Positions 10,901-24,849 of a stretch of DNA of 64,000 nt are shown one piece after another. How positions within the stretch are numbered: the stretch's first letter is position 1; every line of letters begins with the position of its first letter. The position numbers and the translations under genes were made by a program. The DNA is from Phorcus lineatus (Eukaryota > Mollusca > Gastropoda > Trochida > Trochidae): NCBI GenBank assembly GCA_921293015.1, contig OV121081.1:68589022-68653021 (forward strand). The letters run 5' to 3'. The notes beneath the pieces are model-generated. The model saw only the letters and a program-made list of their open reading frames with translations. It was not told where the DNA came from and made no database searches.

Positions 10901-13745
10901 CAGTGAAACACACTAATGGTGTTTTCTCATCGTCTGTCATTGCGTGGAAATGTATTTTGTATTGCAAATGCATTTAATTCCGTAAAAGTGCTCATATCCA
11001 AAAATTTTTAACGATTAGTGAAACAGTGACTCGTGTTGCGGTCTAATACAATAGTTACAGGTGAACATCCTGGGCGTTATTATGATACTTGAATTTGTTT
11101 TGGGAAATGAATGTATTCAAAATTAATCTGGTTTATGGCTAAGACAGATTTGAATAAAAACACTTTACAGTACTGGCATACATTTTTAGCTGAAAGTTGT
11201 GTCTACAATATAACATCACAATGTCATTTCTTTGATTTAAGGCTTATTAAGGTTTATAAATCACGTGCGGTGTAGTGTTTGATATGCGCTACTATATGTA
11301 TATTTATAAACCTCCAGTGACGTCACTCCATTGTTCTTGGGGGGACACCTTTTTTACGTTATTTCCCTCAAACCTGATTCAGTCAAGCTACCCCGGGCAG
11401 TTATAAAAAAAATGTCCCTCTAACCCGGGCAACTTTCTTGATCTATCGAATCAGTTGTGTAATCAAAATCTCTCAGTGTGCCAAAGTCTTCAAGTTCTAC
11501 TTTTTCAACAAAAACGATGTAGAAATTTCTATGATAAACTGATTGCTGATGACTCTCCACTAAAAGTTTGTCAAAAATTGCAAAACAAACTTATCTCAAA
11601 CATTCCATGGAATGTTGTTTTCAGAAAATACAGAAATTGTACTGAATAAAGCATATCACTAACTAACAATTATATACAAACAAGAGGACATCTTGTTAGT
11701 ATATGTCACAATAACCATGTTTATCTCGTCCTGTGAGGAAGGAAAGCATCATGAATACATCTTCATTTCTACAACATGTTTCGATGAACATTTTAGTTGT
11801 CAATGGAAAGAATATAGTCGGATATGACTTTGTGTTTATGTAGTAATTGACCTCTTTCAATTTCAATGTGTGCCTTAAAAAGCCTGTACAAGAGTGACGT
11901 CATTACATTGTCACTCCATAAACTAGCTAGAGGGTATCACAGGCACATGTTACTTTAACAGTTATTTGTCCCATAACAACCTCCGTATTGTACCAATTGT
12001 TGAAACATTAGGCAATCACCGGTAAAAATCAAATAATTAAAAATAGTTTACAAAATACTAAACTGAGGGTGTCCTCGCTTCCAGACTATATACTAAGATA
12101 TAAATAAACTTGCTAGTACTACATTCCCTGATACATGCCTTAATGTCTTAAACAACAATGGACGACATGTATTAGTGTAATCGCATGTGCTGCCTCTTTT
12201 GGACATATTCGAAAATTACGATTGCCTTAACATAGCAATAATTTTTTTTAAAGAAAAATATATTTATCTTATTCAAATATCATGATCATTATGAGACAGC
12301 AAAAACATCTATGGTCATCAGACAATGTTTGTACTCAATTGGACTGAGATTACTTTAAAATGAATCTAATAAACATTATGTTTTATGCATAGTTTAAAAA
12401 AATCTAATATTCATATGAAAAATTAGCATGGGAGCACGCAACTGCAATCTTTAGACATGAAACCGATGAATCTCCTTTTTCTAATCATTGATCATAATTA
12501 AGAAAATATCTTGAACATCCTTGATTTATCATGAAACTGAGACCTCATTTAGTGGACATGCTTTAAGAGAGAAATTTTAAATTATCGTAAAGGACATTGC
12601 TAATAATTCGACCAGTGACAGTCCCCTTTGGTTATGTGTTTATTCTTAATTATTCAATATCGACGACGTCTTTCAAATATGTTTAAAAATGGAAAACATA
12701 TTTTTTAGAAAATGAATTGGCAAAAATATATATTTGTGGGGAAATTTGAAGATATAAAACTTCATAAAGACGTGCTAATGGTCAATTTCTACAGAACTAA
12801 ATCTATCATATAATTGATAACGTTAATTACAATGATTATTTTTTACAACCGTTGTAACAAAATGAGATTTCTTATGTCCAGTAAACAAGAACTTCCTAGG
12901 GAACATAATAATGTGAACCTCTAGCACTCCGGAGGGACAGATATGAACATGAACCTACAGCACTTGCCAAACTGGTCGACAGCCTCGGGAGACCTCAAGT
13001 CTGAATAGGAGTTTTAATCGAATTTTCGATGACCAACTAATCTATTTACACCACTAAGTGAAAAATAAAGACATGAAAAGTTGCAAAATGACTGCTGGTT
13101 GAAAATAGCAAACATAAAATAGATATAATAAAAGTGCTGAAAAGAAACAAGTGAATGCAGGGATGAGGCAATTTTAGAAATTAAAACTTTTTGAAATGTC
13201 TACAGTTCTTATTTAAGTTTGCAATCGATTTATTAGTAACATGCATTCCGTCAAGTGTTCCTAAATGTTCCCTTGTTTACACTAGTTATCTGACAGAGAC
13301 ATTAAAGTTTACCATAGGTTCGTCCTTTTTACCTTTAAAGAATATTATTATCCACAAAAGATTTTATAACCTATACAAGACATCAAAAGCTAGTTTCAGT
13401 GGACAATTCTCCTCAAGATGAAAGGATGTTGATAACCATTAATTCCAATGGAAATAACCGTTATCTTTAAAAAAGCCTGTTAGTTTATTATGTTGTCTTT
13501 GATGTACTTCCTTAAAGAAATGTGAAAACTGAGTCATGTCCCCATGTTTCAGATTCAGGACAAGAAACTGTTCATCCTGTACAACATACAAAATGAATAT
13601 TTTCATCCTTGATCTTCCAAATGTTAGATATAAAAAGAACAATTCATTTCAAAACATTGAAAAAAAATTACATCGAGAAGTTACAATTTAGTGTAAGTTG
13701 CAAAGGGACGTTGCAACTTAAGCACATATATATTTCAATGAAACG
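4990..13745. other. non-coding DNA, nothing recognised
   Basis: AT-rich sequence with only short open frames that show no domain. The longest, on the minus strand at 9683-10006 (107 codons), starts 11 bp from a CRE-like TGACGTCA (10017-10024). Its translation matches nothing I know, so I do not call it a gene. Further CRE-like TGACGTCA sites occur near 11320 and 11894. Confidence 0.4.
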
Positions 13746-13746
13746 C

Positions 13747-13795
13747 TTGAGTCAGTGAGTTGGGGATTAACGTGTTTTGAACATTATTTCAGTTC
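13747..13795 (-). repeat. R1 retroposon, 3'-end fragment
   Basis: The stretch gagtcagtgagttgggg, then a 'ttaacgtgttttgaacattatttcagtt' block, is the tail of the R1 retroposon described at 60686-61008. It is inverted and truncated to about 50 bp. Confidence 0.6.
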
Positions 13796-13799
13796 AATG

Positions 13800-16700
13800 A
13801 AACGAAGTGGTATGTCAAGGAGATGTCATCATCCGAGAACAATAAGTTATTTTTTTTCAAAATGATCTTGCCCTTCATATCCAACGCCACCTTTGATAAT
13901 CAGGTTTTTTAAAAAGTTGGGTGACTTGACTTTTTGAGGAGGAATACATTTCTGATATGAACCAAAGTCATTTCTAATATTTCTTCGAACTGAATATTAT
14001 TTGGAACTGATTGAAACTTTTATCTAAAAATTGCGAACCAAACTAAAAATGCGGTTTGGTGTTGTCATGTGTGTCACTCAGCATCGACAGGATTAGTTAA
14101 TACTATTACCGATATGCCACACAAAACTAGGCCTTTTGCTATAGTATTGAATGGTTTTAATCTGAAATTATAAATATTTGTCTGAATCAGGTTACGTTTC
14201 AAGATGACATCGTCCAATTGATAATAAAAAAATGAGCTATCATGTAATCAATAATGAAATAACTTTCCACTATATTTATTTTCGGGGAAATGAAGTCGCA
14301 TGTGAATCAAATACATGTGAACTGAATGAATAAATTGAAATAACGTAGATGACGTTTAATTTCTAATTGAACTATGGTATGCACATTTGCTTCTAATTGT
14401 TACGACAATTCATAAATAAAATCTATTCTAAAATATAGGTCTCTTATGTTAAAAACAGTTAAGGGCACATCTAAACGTAGGACTAATTGGTTTTCTGAAG
14501 GTGTCAAAGATGTTCATTATGATCACAATATGAAACAAATATGAAATAAATGAAATAAAGAAACGCCAACTCGGCAATGATTCACTAACCTCAACGTCTC
14601 TGCAGTAATTAAAAACGTTGAACAGGCTCTCGGGAAATAAACTTACTCTAATCAATCAATACAAAGTATCATCCATCATAGAATACATATCATCCTGACT
14701 GAGAAACACCTTTGATGCGATGAAGCAATGCGGATACCTTGATTGACATGAAATAAAAAACTTTCAGCAAATATTTCTGACAATTCTTTGTGTGAAGATG
14801 AGTCTATTTGGAAAATGACCATTAACATGTATAGGTGATGTGAAGAAAATAGATCCTCTTTCCACGAATAAAGGTTCTATTAAGATTAATATATATTTTT
14901 CTCTCCACACTGTCTGGCGACATCCATAGGTATATGCGATAATAGTACTGAATACACTCACAAAAAACAAACTGTTTGTAGGCTTAGCTTTGAGTAATAA
15001 GAATACTAAAAGGTTTTGTAGCACTTCTAATGATTACAGAAGGAAATGACAGTAATATATATTTATCTTTCATTTGCAAATACAGCCTTTTACTTAAACC
15101 GTATCCCCAATGACTTGGAATCAATCACGTTTACTTTCCGACACTCTTTAAACTCTAAGAGAAGTAACAGAGTTCCACACACTGCACAAGTTGACATGTA
15201 ATGCCTTGAGCTCTTAAAGTATCCACTCAAGTTGGTTAGCTCTTGTATTTTATCCAATATCGACAGGTTTTAGTGACTGATATTGATGATGTCTGACAAA
15301 AATAGAATTACCCTTGTCCAGAATGGAGGCAATTGAAGGTAGAGATGTTGGAGTAAAACGCTTTTAGCATCAAGTTGACGTTTTGTGATTAATGTTCAAA
15401 TGTCATTTGTTGACCAGGAATGTAAAAGACAGCCAGAACTTTCAGTTATCTGAATGTAAATATCTGAAACCACTTGGGTTTAGCTCCAAAGGTAATGAAT
15501 ATTGTCCATGTTGTCATTTACAGTATTATACTTCAGACCTATTGCTTAGTTTTTCAAAATGATTTATAGTTTGCTGAAACTATTGTAGGAAAACTGGGAT
15601 AAAATAACGTAATTAGGGGTTGGAGTTTTAATTAGGATATATATGTACAGTATGAACCTAACGGAGGGGGACAAATAGTTCACAGTTTAGTCTTGTAGCC
15701 CATTGTTTCACTTCCTGCGTTACGAGATTACTTCTTTCTGGGTAATGTGTGCTGCACTGCGATTGTTATGTTTTGGTAGGCACTGATTGGCTGAACTCTG
15801 ACCCGTGTCAGAGGTCGTTTCGGAGCACTATGTAAGTGACCTGGCTTCTCGGGTTCAGTGGTCTCACTCTCGGGGTTCCGAGCATCTAGACAGGTATCAT
15901 TCCGTCGTCCCGACATGTCCTTCCTCAGGATCCACCCATCTTGCTTTTCCATTCAATATTAGAAAAGCTCTGCTGTCACTGGGCGTCTGAAACGCGCCTA
16001 TTACACTATAAATCCAGTTTGGTTGCATTCTTTGCAAATGGATAAAATCAAGCTTGGGTTTTAATTTTATGTTAAAGATCAAATGCTTGACCGTCAACTC
16101 GTGTTTTATCTTTTACGCAATGACTGGCGAAGCTGTTGAGGACACATTTACTTAGCCACTATTTATCTGGAAGCACATCACTCTCAGTAATCGCTCAAGT
16201 AATTAAACTAATACATAGGAGATCGAGGCTGTCAGTGGTACTATTAGCTTACATTTGGAGGTTTCAAGCAAACATTTGTAAACTTCGACCTTCGTAATAC
16301 ATGTAATTTAATGCTATTTTTCCCCCATAGAAAAAAAATCCTGAAATATAAAATTAAAATCTACGGTATTCACCACACAAATGCATTCAATGATGGAGGG
16401 CCTATAAAACACTTTTACTTTAAACTTGTGATTTACGTATCAACATCAACTATTTCAAATAAATATAAAAACCTGTACGTTGAAGCATGTCTCATCACAG
16501 AGATAATGTCCCATTATTCATTTATTGAATCTCATAATCTGAACATTAATATCAATACCAGTAGGGAAGAACGGGGAAAGTTTAGTCTCCAGGTACGTGT
16601 GTCCACCAGTGATTACAAATTTAGCTTTGAATATTTCAACGTTTTGACAACTCGAAATTGTCAAGCGTTCAGCATAGCAGATGCCACAAACTTATGAGGA

Positions 16701-18450
16701 TTTATACGGTTATAACCAATTCTATGATTAGTGTTTATTCTTTTGTATCTCCATATGTTCGACTTTCACAAGGCTTTTTAGCCTATTGACACCGGTACCT
16801 TTCCTTTGACCTACCTAAAACCTATGAATTTACTGCATCTGTCATCATTAGCTGAAATATTGCCCTTCTTACGAATCAGGTAAGTTTGCCGATGACTGGA
16901 TGCCGCACGTGCTGCAGGTTTCATATTAGAAAGAAGACTTAACTATAATATGATAATGATATGATAATCAAACTTACCAAAAGATGACAATTAGAAAATA
17001 TCCTTGTTTAGGGTTGCTGCAGGTATCAACATGATGGTTCGAAACCAAATTTTTAAAAGAAACTATTACGGTAACATTTCAGTGGTTAAAAGATTTGATG
17101 TTATTCTGGAATTGTTCTGATGTTCTGCTGAGGTTCACATGTAGTTATTTAACCATTTAAATGGTTCCAGCATTAGTGTTTACTTACACAGAAGCTATCC
17201 AAAGCTATCTGAGGTACTCCAGAGAAAGGGAAAGTTCAGCCGGCCGGTTGAATATAATAAATTACTTATTAGATGATAAAAATATACTTCAGTGTAAATG
17301 CTAAAGTGTGGAGTAACTAGCAGCTAGCATTAACTATAACCATAGCGATATTTGGACACATGAGACAACTATTGTTCAACCTGCCCCGTTCCCCCAAATC
17401 AAAATATCATGAGGTATATACTTCTTCATGCAAACGATCGCAAGGATACCAGACGTCGTGGGAAAGAAAGCAGTACTTTTCAGTGCGATTGAATTTACAA
17501 AATTGTATTGTAATTGAAATAATAAATGCCGCCACTGAAGTGTAAGGATGAAGATCCGTGCATAGTCATGTAGTCATTGAACTTGTCAATACTATTAGTG
17601 AGGAGATATAGAAGATTTCAATAAGTTTAACAACTTGTACCAAATCTTTAATTTTGACAAAAGTCTTAATCTTAATAAGTTGAGTTAAAGGGCCACAGAG
17701 TATGTTGTTGCATTGGAGTCAAGTATGTCCAACTTTTTAAATGGTGTTATTTTATCGAGTAGTGGTTGTCTCTGTAAATCAGTGACTAAATAAATCTAGG
17801 AAACTTATGTACAGCAGAGAAAAAGAAAATATTGATTGGTAGTGTTTAGTAGGTCATTTAACTAATATATATTTCAGCTGGACGCAGAACTCTACTTCCT
17901 TACATTCATATGACTGTTTTTTCAATTATCATATCATAATTTTGACATTTTGGAGATAAGGTGCAGTTTAGAGGGGCAATATGGTTTAACTCTTGACATA
18001 ATTAAGGCACTTTTATTTTAATTTAAGCCTTATGAAAAATCATAAAACATTCTCTGTGTCACTCTAAGTGGTGTAACATCCTTGACCAAAATGTCATTCA
18101 AAGATGTCATAGCAGAAAAACATTAATCTGGTATTCACGTAACTTAACTCGATTCAATGATTGATTTTGTTTATATTTGCTTCAAAGAGATAACAATTAA
18201 ATATTTTCTTTTATTTTCCAGGATTATGAACATATACCGTTTCTGGTAAAGTATTTTGATATTGATACATTGAGGCATATTACCTTCAAAGTTAATAAAC
18301 ACGTCACTTTTCCAAAGCACATTATATAAAAAGGATTTTAATTTAATGGACATGAACACATGAAGGTTATTCCCTTACCTTTTGTTTCAATACCTTTTAT
18401 TGACCCTGAGAGCTTTTCTAATCAGAGCCTAAATGCACCTGTTTGGGCAT
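13800..18450. other. non-coding DNA, nothing recognised
   Basis: AT-rich sequence with a locally higher-GC patch near 15660-15980 that has overlapping short ORFs on both strands but no domain. The 128-codon plus-strand ORF at 16311-16697 is Asn/Ile/Lys-rich, has no recognisable motif and is probably chance. Confidence 0.35.
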
Positions 18451-18580
18451 CAAAGCTGTACCGTTCGACGGATAGAAGCCAGACCAAATTTGAACCGTTT
18501 AAAACCTGATGTCTTCCTAACCCCGCAGCTTTCTTTTCGTCTGTTACCTTAACTATTCAACGTGTTTAATAACTTAATGG
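18450..18580 (+). repeat. diverged R1 retroposon fragment
   Basis: Matches the middle of R1: 'gttcgacggatagaagccagac', an 'aaatttga' segment, then 'aaaacctg' and 'cgtgtttaataact'. The match is punctuated by substitutions and deletions and the (TCAC)n tail is absent. It is one of the oldest copies in the window. Confidence 0.55.
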
Positions 18581-21092
18581 TGTTGATTCCATTTTTCAGT
18601 CAACGTTGTTCAAATTAATTTGTTAGAAACATCTATTTTAAATCTGAGGCAGACTTGTACATTGAAAATGAAATCATTAGATTTAATTTGATGCAATATT
18701 AGAATGATGATAAGTCTTTTTTAGGACAATAGCATTTTTGTCTGAAGATAACTTAACCTTGTCAGTAAGATTAACTTACACATTGTATATATAGACAATC
18801 TTGTATATACTAATGGCATCGCTTCAAATTCGATTCAAAACTGTACATCAAAAGGGAATTCCTACTAAGAGACCCAGACGCAATAAGCTGAATTGATTCG
18901 CTTCTTCTTTCTCCGAATTCATTAAGACAGCCCCTTTCATTTTGGCTGTCAAACATGACATTTATATATTTGCAATGTTCGGCCTGCAATCATTTCCACA
19001 CTTTTCATTACTTGTTTCTCTTCAATGAAAGTCCAAAAGTACCTAATTGGGTCACGAAAGATTTAATCAAAATTCCTATTTAGACTTGATTTCTCCTGAG
19101 GGTCTCAATAGGTGTGTCAAGCGCTGGAGTTCGTGTTGCGTTGAACAATGGTCTGGGAGAAGTTCTTGATTAGTGAACTTACCAACATACCACACGAAAC
19201 GAATCTAATTACTGACAGAGCAAATGAGAATGAAACAGAAATAAAATATCACATAATTCTAATTAGATGATTCAGAAAACTGAGAGGATACTAGTAATGC
19301 ATTAAAATTTAAATGTAGAAATAAAGTAACAAAACTTATAAACTCATATAAGTTGTTCTAATCATTGGGACAAAACTCTTCTTGAATTCTAATAACATCG
19401 CATTCTAATGAATATTAGACAGAAAATTAGTACTATTGTATATCGTTTATCTACGAATGTTTTTTTCATATAACAACAAATATATAAAGCACCAAAGTAC
19501 ACGTTTAAGTATGGAAGTAAGTAGAATTGTTCTCAGAGAGTGATAACTATAGTCCGCCTTAAATGATGACCCGCCTCATACTTGTACAGTAAACCCTAGG
19601 TTTGTCCACTATTGTAAGAGCGGATTTGACCATCAAGGGGTGACAATTTAATGTTCAAAAGGTATCACTGTTTGTAGTCACTGGAATAGTGTTCGTTAGT
19701 AGACAGAACGTGTTACATACTTTATATCAAAAGTAAACATTTAGTACGGACCACAGATGGGTATCTAGAAACCACCTTTTTGCATAATTGACTTTGAGTG
19801 TTTGACGACCATCAGTTACAACTGCAGTTTCTACTTTGGACTGGATTTAGGCGAGGTTCCGTTTGAAGAAGTACAAACAGTACACAATCTGGATTACATC
19901 AAACTTGCCATTGGTGACTGGAAGTAACATAATATGATCAATTATGATAATGCATCTTGAAAATTTAAATTACATGAATAACTAAGATGTGAATCAATAA
20001 CTTGCTTAACACTGCTCGACTAAGGGAGACAAATTCCTTTCAAATCTGTTTAAGACGGTTAATCATGTAGGTTCAGGGGTTAAGTGTGGATATTTCAAGA
20101 GACAAACCGAGACACATCTATTTACTTCTTTCTGTAATTCCCTTGTACCTGTGTTCCTATTCTTATTAAAAACGCTTAGTACCGGGATCTGGCGGTGTTC
20201 ACTCATGCATTCATTATTATCATCATCATCAATATTTATCAGTATTTTTCAACACATAAAGTACTATATGTTTGGGCAAATTATGCCTTAAATGTATGTG
20301 CAAAAGCAATATGATTAACAACAACATATTTCTGACGACGTTTGACTACATCTCGACACAGGATATCAAACTTTAATTTTGATGAGGACAATAATATACT
20401 GGTAATGTAACAAATATAATGTACGTTTTTAATGGCTCGTAACTTTCGGCAACGGGAAACATAAGCAAGGACATTTTACCAAACCTGCAGAAGTCTACGA
20501 GCATGAGCGTTTATTTGTCATTTCTGCAGTCAAATTACTCGACTGGTTGTAATATAATCACGTGCACATGTAGTTGGAAAGATTAATACCATGATAAAGT
20601 ATTGCATAATATTTAAAGAAAACACCAGTTAGCGGAGACAGAAAATGCCGTTTTGATTACAAAAATACACTTCGTATGTACAGTAAGTTAAAATAATCTT
20701 TGTTAATTGAGTATTCAAAGGAACCAAATGTATACAAACATTGTCGATGCAGACACCGTAAATATGTTTACATATCTTAATGTATAATCAAATTCAATAC
20801 CATAAACGGTACGGTGAACATAAAATATCAAGCACGTAGATGCGGAGGAACATAGTTTTCTGTGCAAATGGAAGATGAACAAGATCAAGATCATCATGGA
20901 ATAAGTAAATAACTGCACTAAACACAACGAAATGAATCTCTTTCATGGTTGATAAGATACATGTAACAGGTTTTAACCAGCATAACCAACCTTCTATCAG
21001 CATTTACTCTATTTCGTGTATATAACGTTATTATGACATCATACATAGGGCATTGTCATAGGCATATATCCATTTCTTATATATACATAGTT

Positions 21093-21318
21093 ATATATCC
21101 ATTTCTTTCAACATTTTCAAACTTCCTATTTTCAAAGTTTTTTCTACATTTATTATTGATATCAGCTATTATCAATTAATACACTCGGAACGTACAATAT
21201 CAGAGGCATATATCCATTTCTTTCAACATTTTCCAACTTCCAATTTTAAAAGTTTTTTCTACATTTATTATTAATGTCAGCCATTATCAATTAATACACT
21301 CAGAACGTACAATACATT
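21093..21318. repeat. two-copy tandem duplication, ~116 bp
   Basis: The unit beginning tatatccatttctttcaac at 21093 repeats at 21209 with the same internal order: an 'acttcc(t/a)attttnaaagttttttc' segment, then 'tatcaattaatacactc' and 'gaacgtacaata'. The copies differ by scattered substitutions. No coding content. Confidence 0.8.
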
Positions 21319-21859
21319 TACAAAGATTAATAAATTTTTTGGAAACAGAAATGGGCAAATTATATAGATTATATATATATTTTTTTATGGTATTGAATTG
21401 TTTGGGACAATTTGGTTTTATCCTCGTTGCATAAATACTCATGAGTGAAAAACACCTTGCAGTCACATGACCTCTGTCCTAAGATAGGCATAAGATGTTA
21501 GGACACTGTTGTTCACATACTGTTTGGACCCACGGCGGGATCTGATTATGAAAGAGCTAAACGTCCCGAAAATGTCATGTCAAAAGTAATAAAAACTAAA
21601 CTTGATGTTAAATGTTCTTGTCATTAAAGACACTCATCTGACCAATGGTTTCAAAAGTTTGTTAGTGTGTTTGAGCACTGAACACGATAATGTGTAGTTC
21701 TTTTAGTTAAAATATTAATACAATGATTCATATGAAGTTAAATGTTAATATTCAAGTTATTTCCACTGGTTAATTTGCTTCCCCGACGTTTGTGAATGTT
21801 GATCCCTACGACACAAGGAAATGCTGACATCTGGTACTCTGAACGTAAATATTGTTACT

Positions 21860-22120
21860 CCTCATTGTTGTTTCTGTTTTAACATCCCCTCCTTAAGGTC
21901 TGAGTTGGACAGGATATTGTTATGCTCCTTCTGGGATAAGAACATGAGCATGAACAGAGCAAGGAAGATGGTGATGAGCGTTTGACATTTCCTTCGACCT
22001 TATTGTTAGATTTTGAGTTTCAGGGGACTTTAAATACTTGCTCAGTTTACAAAGTATTGATACCTTAATCATTATCTCGTAGCCTAAAACAGTATTGGTT
22101 GAAAGGTTTGACATTAATGC
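21860..22120. repeat. copy of a dispersed repeat also seen at ~24.85-25.03 kb
   Basis: Shared blocks with 24850-25030 include gatgag(c/t)g(t)tttgacatttcct, then a 'ttttgagtttcagggga'-like stretch and a 'tttacaaagtattgat' versus 'tttacacattattgat' block, in the same order and orientation. These belong to the long diverged repeat described for 24.9-27.1 kb. Confidence 0.45.
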
Positions 22121-22364
22121 AAACAGTAAACATTTTATGAGTTTCTGACATTTATTTCAGTAATTCAGCTATTTAACACTTGGAATGGGCCATCTTAAAG
22201 ACAGAGAAGTAAAAGGAGGCAAAGGAAAAAAAGGAGAAAGACGGAAATAAAAAAATGAAGTCACCAGGTATCATTATTTTTTTCCTGTTTAAGATAACAT
22301 CGCTGAATAACTTATGTATTTTTTTCAACTGAAGCACGCAAAACACCACACTTGCCATAAGGTA

Positions 22365-22563
22365 ATGAGTGGTGGCAGGGACCCCGAGAGCTTTGCCAAG
22401 TGGAGCTTACAGGTCCTTCTAAAACCTATTGCTCACTTTCTTTCCATCTTTTCCCTCATCCTTTCGATCCCTTTCTTCCTAATCTGTCCATTATTTTTTT
22501 GGCTTGTCATCGACGTTTTTAGTGACTGAAAATGTTTAAAAACATGTTAAACCCCAACTAACT
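22365..22563 (+). repeat. R1 retroposon copy with internal deletion
   Basis: It begins in the 5' part of R1 (gggaccccgagagctttgcc), then jumps at the 'ggtccttctaaaacct' block, missing about 70 bp of the middle. It continues through the pyrimidine-rich 3' half to gttaaaccccaactaactcg. The tail has decayed. Confidence 0.75.
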
Positions 22564-22569
22564 CGCTTC

Positions 22570-24840
22570 TCATGCAACAGAAGGCCATGAGGCTGACATG
22601 TGAAATAGAATGGTGAAGAAAAAACCTTATCTTCTATTACTGGTATGAATTCTTTGTGTGGCAGTATTTAATGTCTGTGATGAGAGTACTGTAATAGATA
22701 TGGGTAAAATATACGCGTCACATACGTGATATTTCCAAAATATAAATTCATGCTAAATAAATGATTTCTTTGAAAACAAACAAACATGAACACATGAAGC
22801 CATAACAACTCAAGTTCAGAAGCTTGAGGTCATGTGAAGTATAACACTTAAAGGCCACTATCATTTAAGTCGAACTCGGATAACCTGCGTAGATGGAATA
22901 ATACTTGCTCTCATATTCCGAAACTGAAGCGGGTGCTGTTGCTGTCAAATAAGCTTCTGATATATATAATGGTATACATTCTGTATTCAGACAATCTGCA
23001 TGATTGATGCTAACAGAATGCCAACTAATATTTCATAGATTTTGTGGTTTAAGTATGTTACATTTCCGTTACATTTATTTACATGTATTCAGATAGAGTG
23101 CGAGATTATTGTCCTCGTATAATTATTAACTTTTAACACTCTTGAAAATCTTAAATTTGAAAAATTTCATTTCACGTTTTGCAAGAAATCAAGCACGCAT
23201 TTATCAATTAATTTTATAAATTTCAAATCTTAAAGTTCCTGTGAATAAATATATTTATTCATATTTCATGTAACCCAAAGCAACTCATTTAGTAATGTTG
23301 TTGCATCAATCTAATATATGCAAGATAATATTTCTTAGTTACAAAGGATTCTGAAATTTAAGCAGACATTGCACGTGAACAAATATTATGACACTATCCA
23401 ACGAGTAAAGCATATTTGCTTCACTCGTAATCGTTGTGAAATGAATTAGTTCAATCTTCACTTTTACACAGTTATTCATTATTTTTCAAAACTACAATAA
23501 AATGCTAAATTGAATTGCCATAGGCATATTTTCAGATTGAGTTTCATAACAAGTCGAGCATATTTGGACATTTTCTTCTTAATGGATAGTTAGAAGGACA
23601 GATGTTGATTCAATGTATTTTGTTCCCTTTGCTAGGATTTTCAGCCAATGAAAGAAAATCTAATGTAAGGCAAACTGCCAAACATAAGTGATAGCTTCTT
23701 GTATTAAAGATAAATCTTACTAATTTACTAAGAGAAGGACATGTGATAAACAGCAAACCGAGTTCAACAACTGTATGTACAACTGTCGTTCATATGAAAA
23801 TGAGAAATTACTTTTGAGTGTCAGATGAGATGAGATGAGATGTCAACGTATGAATTTACAAACTTTTGTCTCTTCATACATGTCCACATAAAGTTTTATT
23901 TGTCTGTTGCAGATACCGGAAAAGCCAATAAATTTAATCAGTAAGGACATGTATAATTTTAAAATTTTGAATAGCACTTGTTGATGAATATATTATTTGC
24001 CTTTACAACATAAATTAATTAAAGAAGTGATCTTTTTCACCGTTTTATTTAGTGACAGAAATCAACAATCTCTGTCTTTCATTTCTTTCTTATTTGGGTC
24101 TCAATAAATGAATTTAAATCATATTTTGTTTTCAATCAGTGATAATTTACCTCTTGTTTTGTGAGGTTGAATGGGTTTTTTTGCAGTTTATTAGTAACAG
24201 GTAATTTGAATGTCGGCAATAAGATGAGATTTAACGCATTTTTCCAAATCTATGCTTTCACAAATGACTTACTGCTTCAAACTAGGTCTTGAACGTCTTT
24301 CATTAGATGTTCAAGTAACAAAATGTTTTTGAAGGACCATATATTAAAACTAATAACCCAGTTGAAATGATAAGCCATTGAAATACATAGATATTTTAAA
24401 GCATATTAAAGAAATTAAACTAGTAGGTATGAGCTTAAATGCAAAATATAATTATGATAAATATTGCTGAATGATAATGACAGACCTTGAAATTCCGTTG
24501 TAATGCCACAGTTGATTCCGTCTTTCCAAAGCTATCAAACACTCTTAATGCAGTAGTAGCTTCTCTGTGTATACATGGCTTACTGCGTTTCTCGGAAGTG
24601 ACATTCTTTCTTTGACATTACTGCAGGGTTAAGCATCAATTTCATGTAAATATTTGAGTAATGCCTTGCCCTCCTGAGAGTAACGTTTGTGGACAATAAG
24701 AAACTGTTTGAGATGAGACCCACTGGACCTCTCAGCAAATACTGACCTCTGGTAATGCAAACCTGATAAGACTGAATGTAAACACACCTTGATAGCCTCC
24801 AATCTCTGCCATTTTCTACTGAAACATCACCTCCTGTGAG
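22570..24840. other. non-coding DNA with part of a dispersed repeat
   Basis: No gene seen. Around 23340-23590 the order agtaaagcatatttg, 'ttcaatcttcactttt', 'aataaaatg', 'gaattgcca' and 'gagcatatttggacattttcttc' parallels 31690-31910 and 26090-26290, so this is a third diverged copy of that family. A short (GATGA)n microsatellite lies at 23823-23842. Confidence 0.4.
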
Positions 24841-24849
24841 TCTGAAATT

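Noticed and set aside
16311-16697. 128-codon ORF on the plus strand
   Set aside because: Composition is Asn/Ile/Ser/Lys-rich as expected from AT-rich DNA, with no motif, splice support or neighbours.
19785-19927. Coding-looking frame (LTTISYNCSFYFGLDLGEVP...) ending in a TAA
   Set aside because: Only about 45 codons, weak acceptor context, and no family recognised; could be chance.
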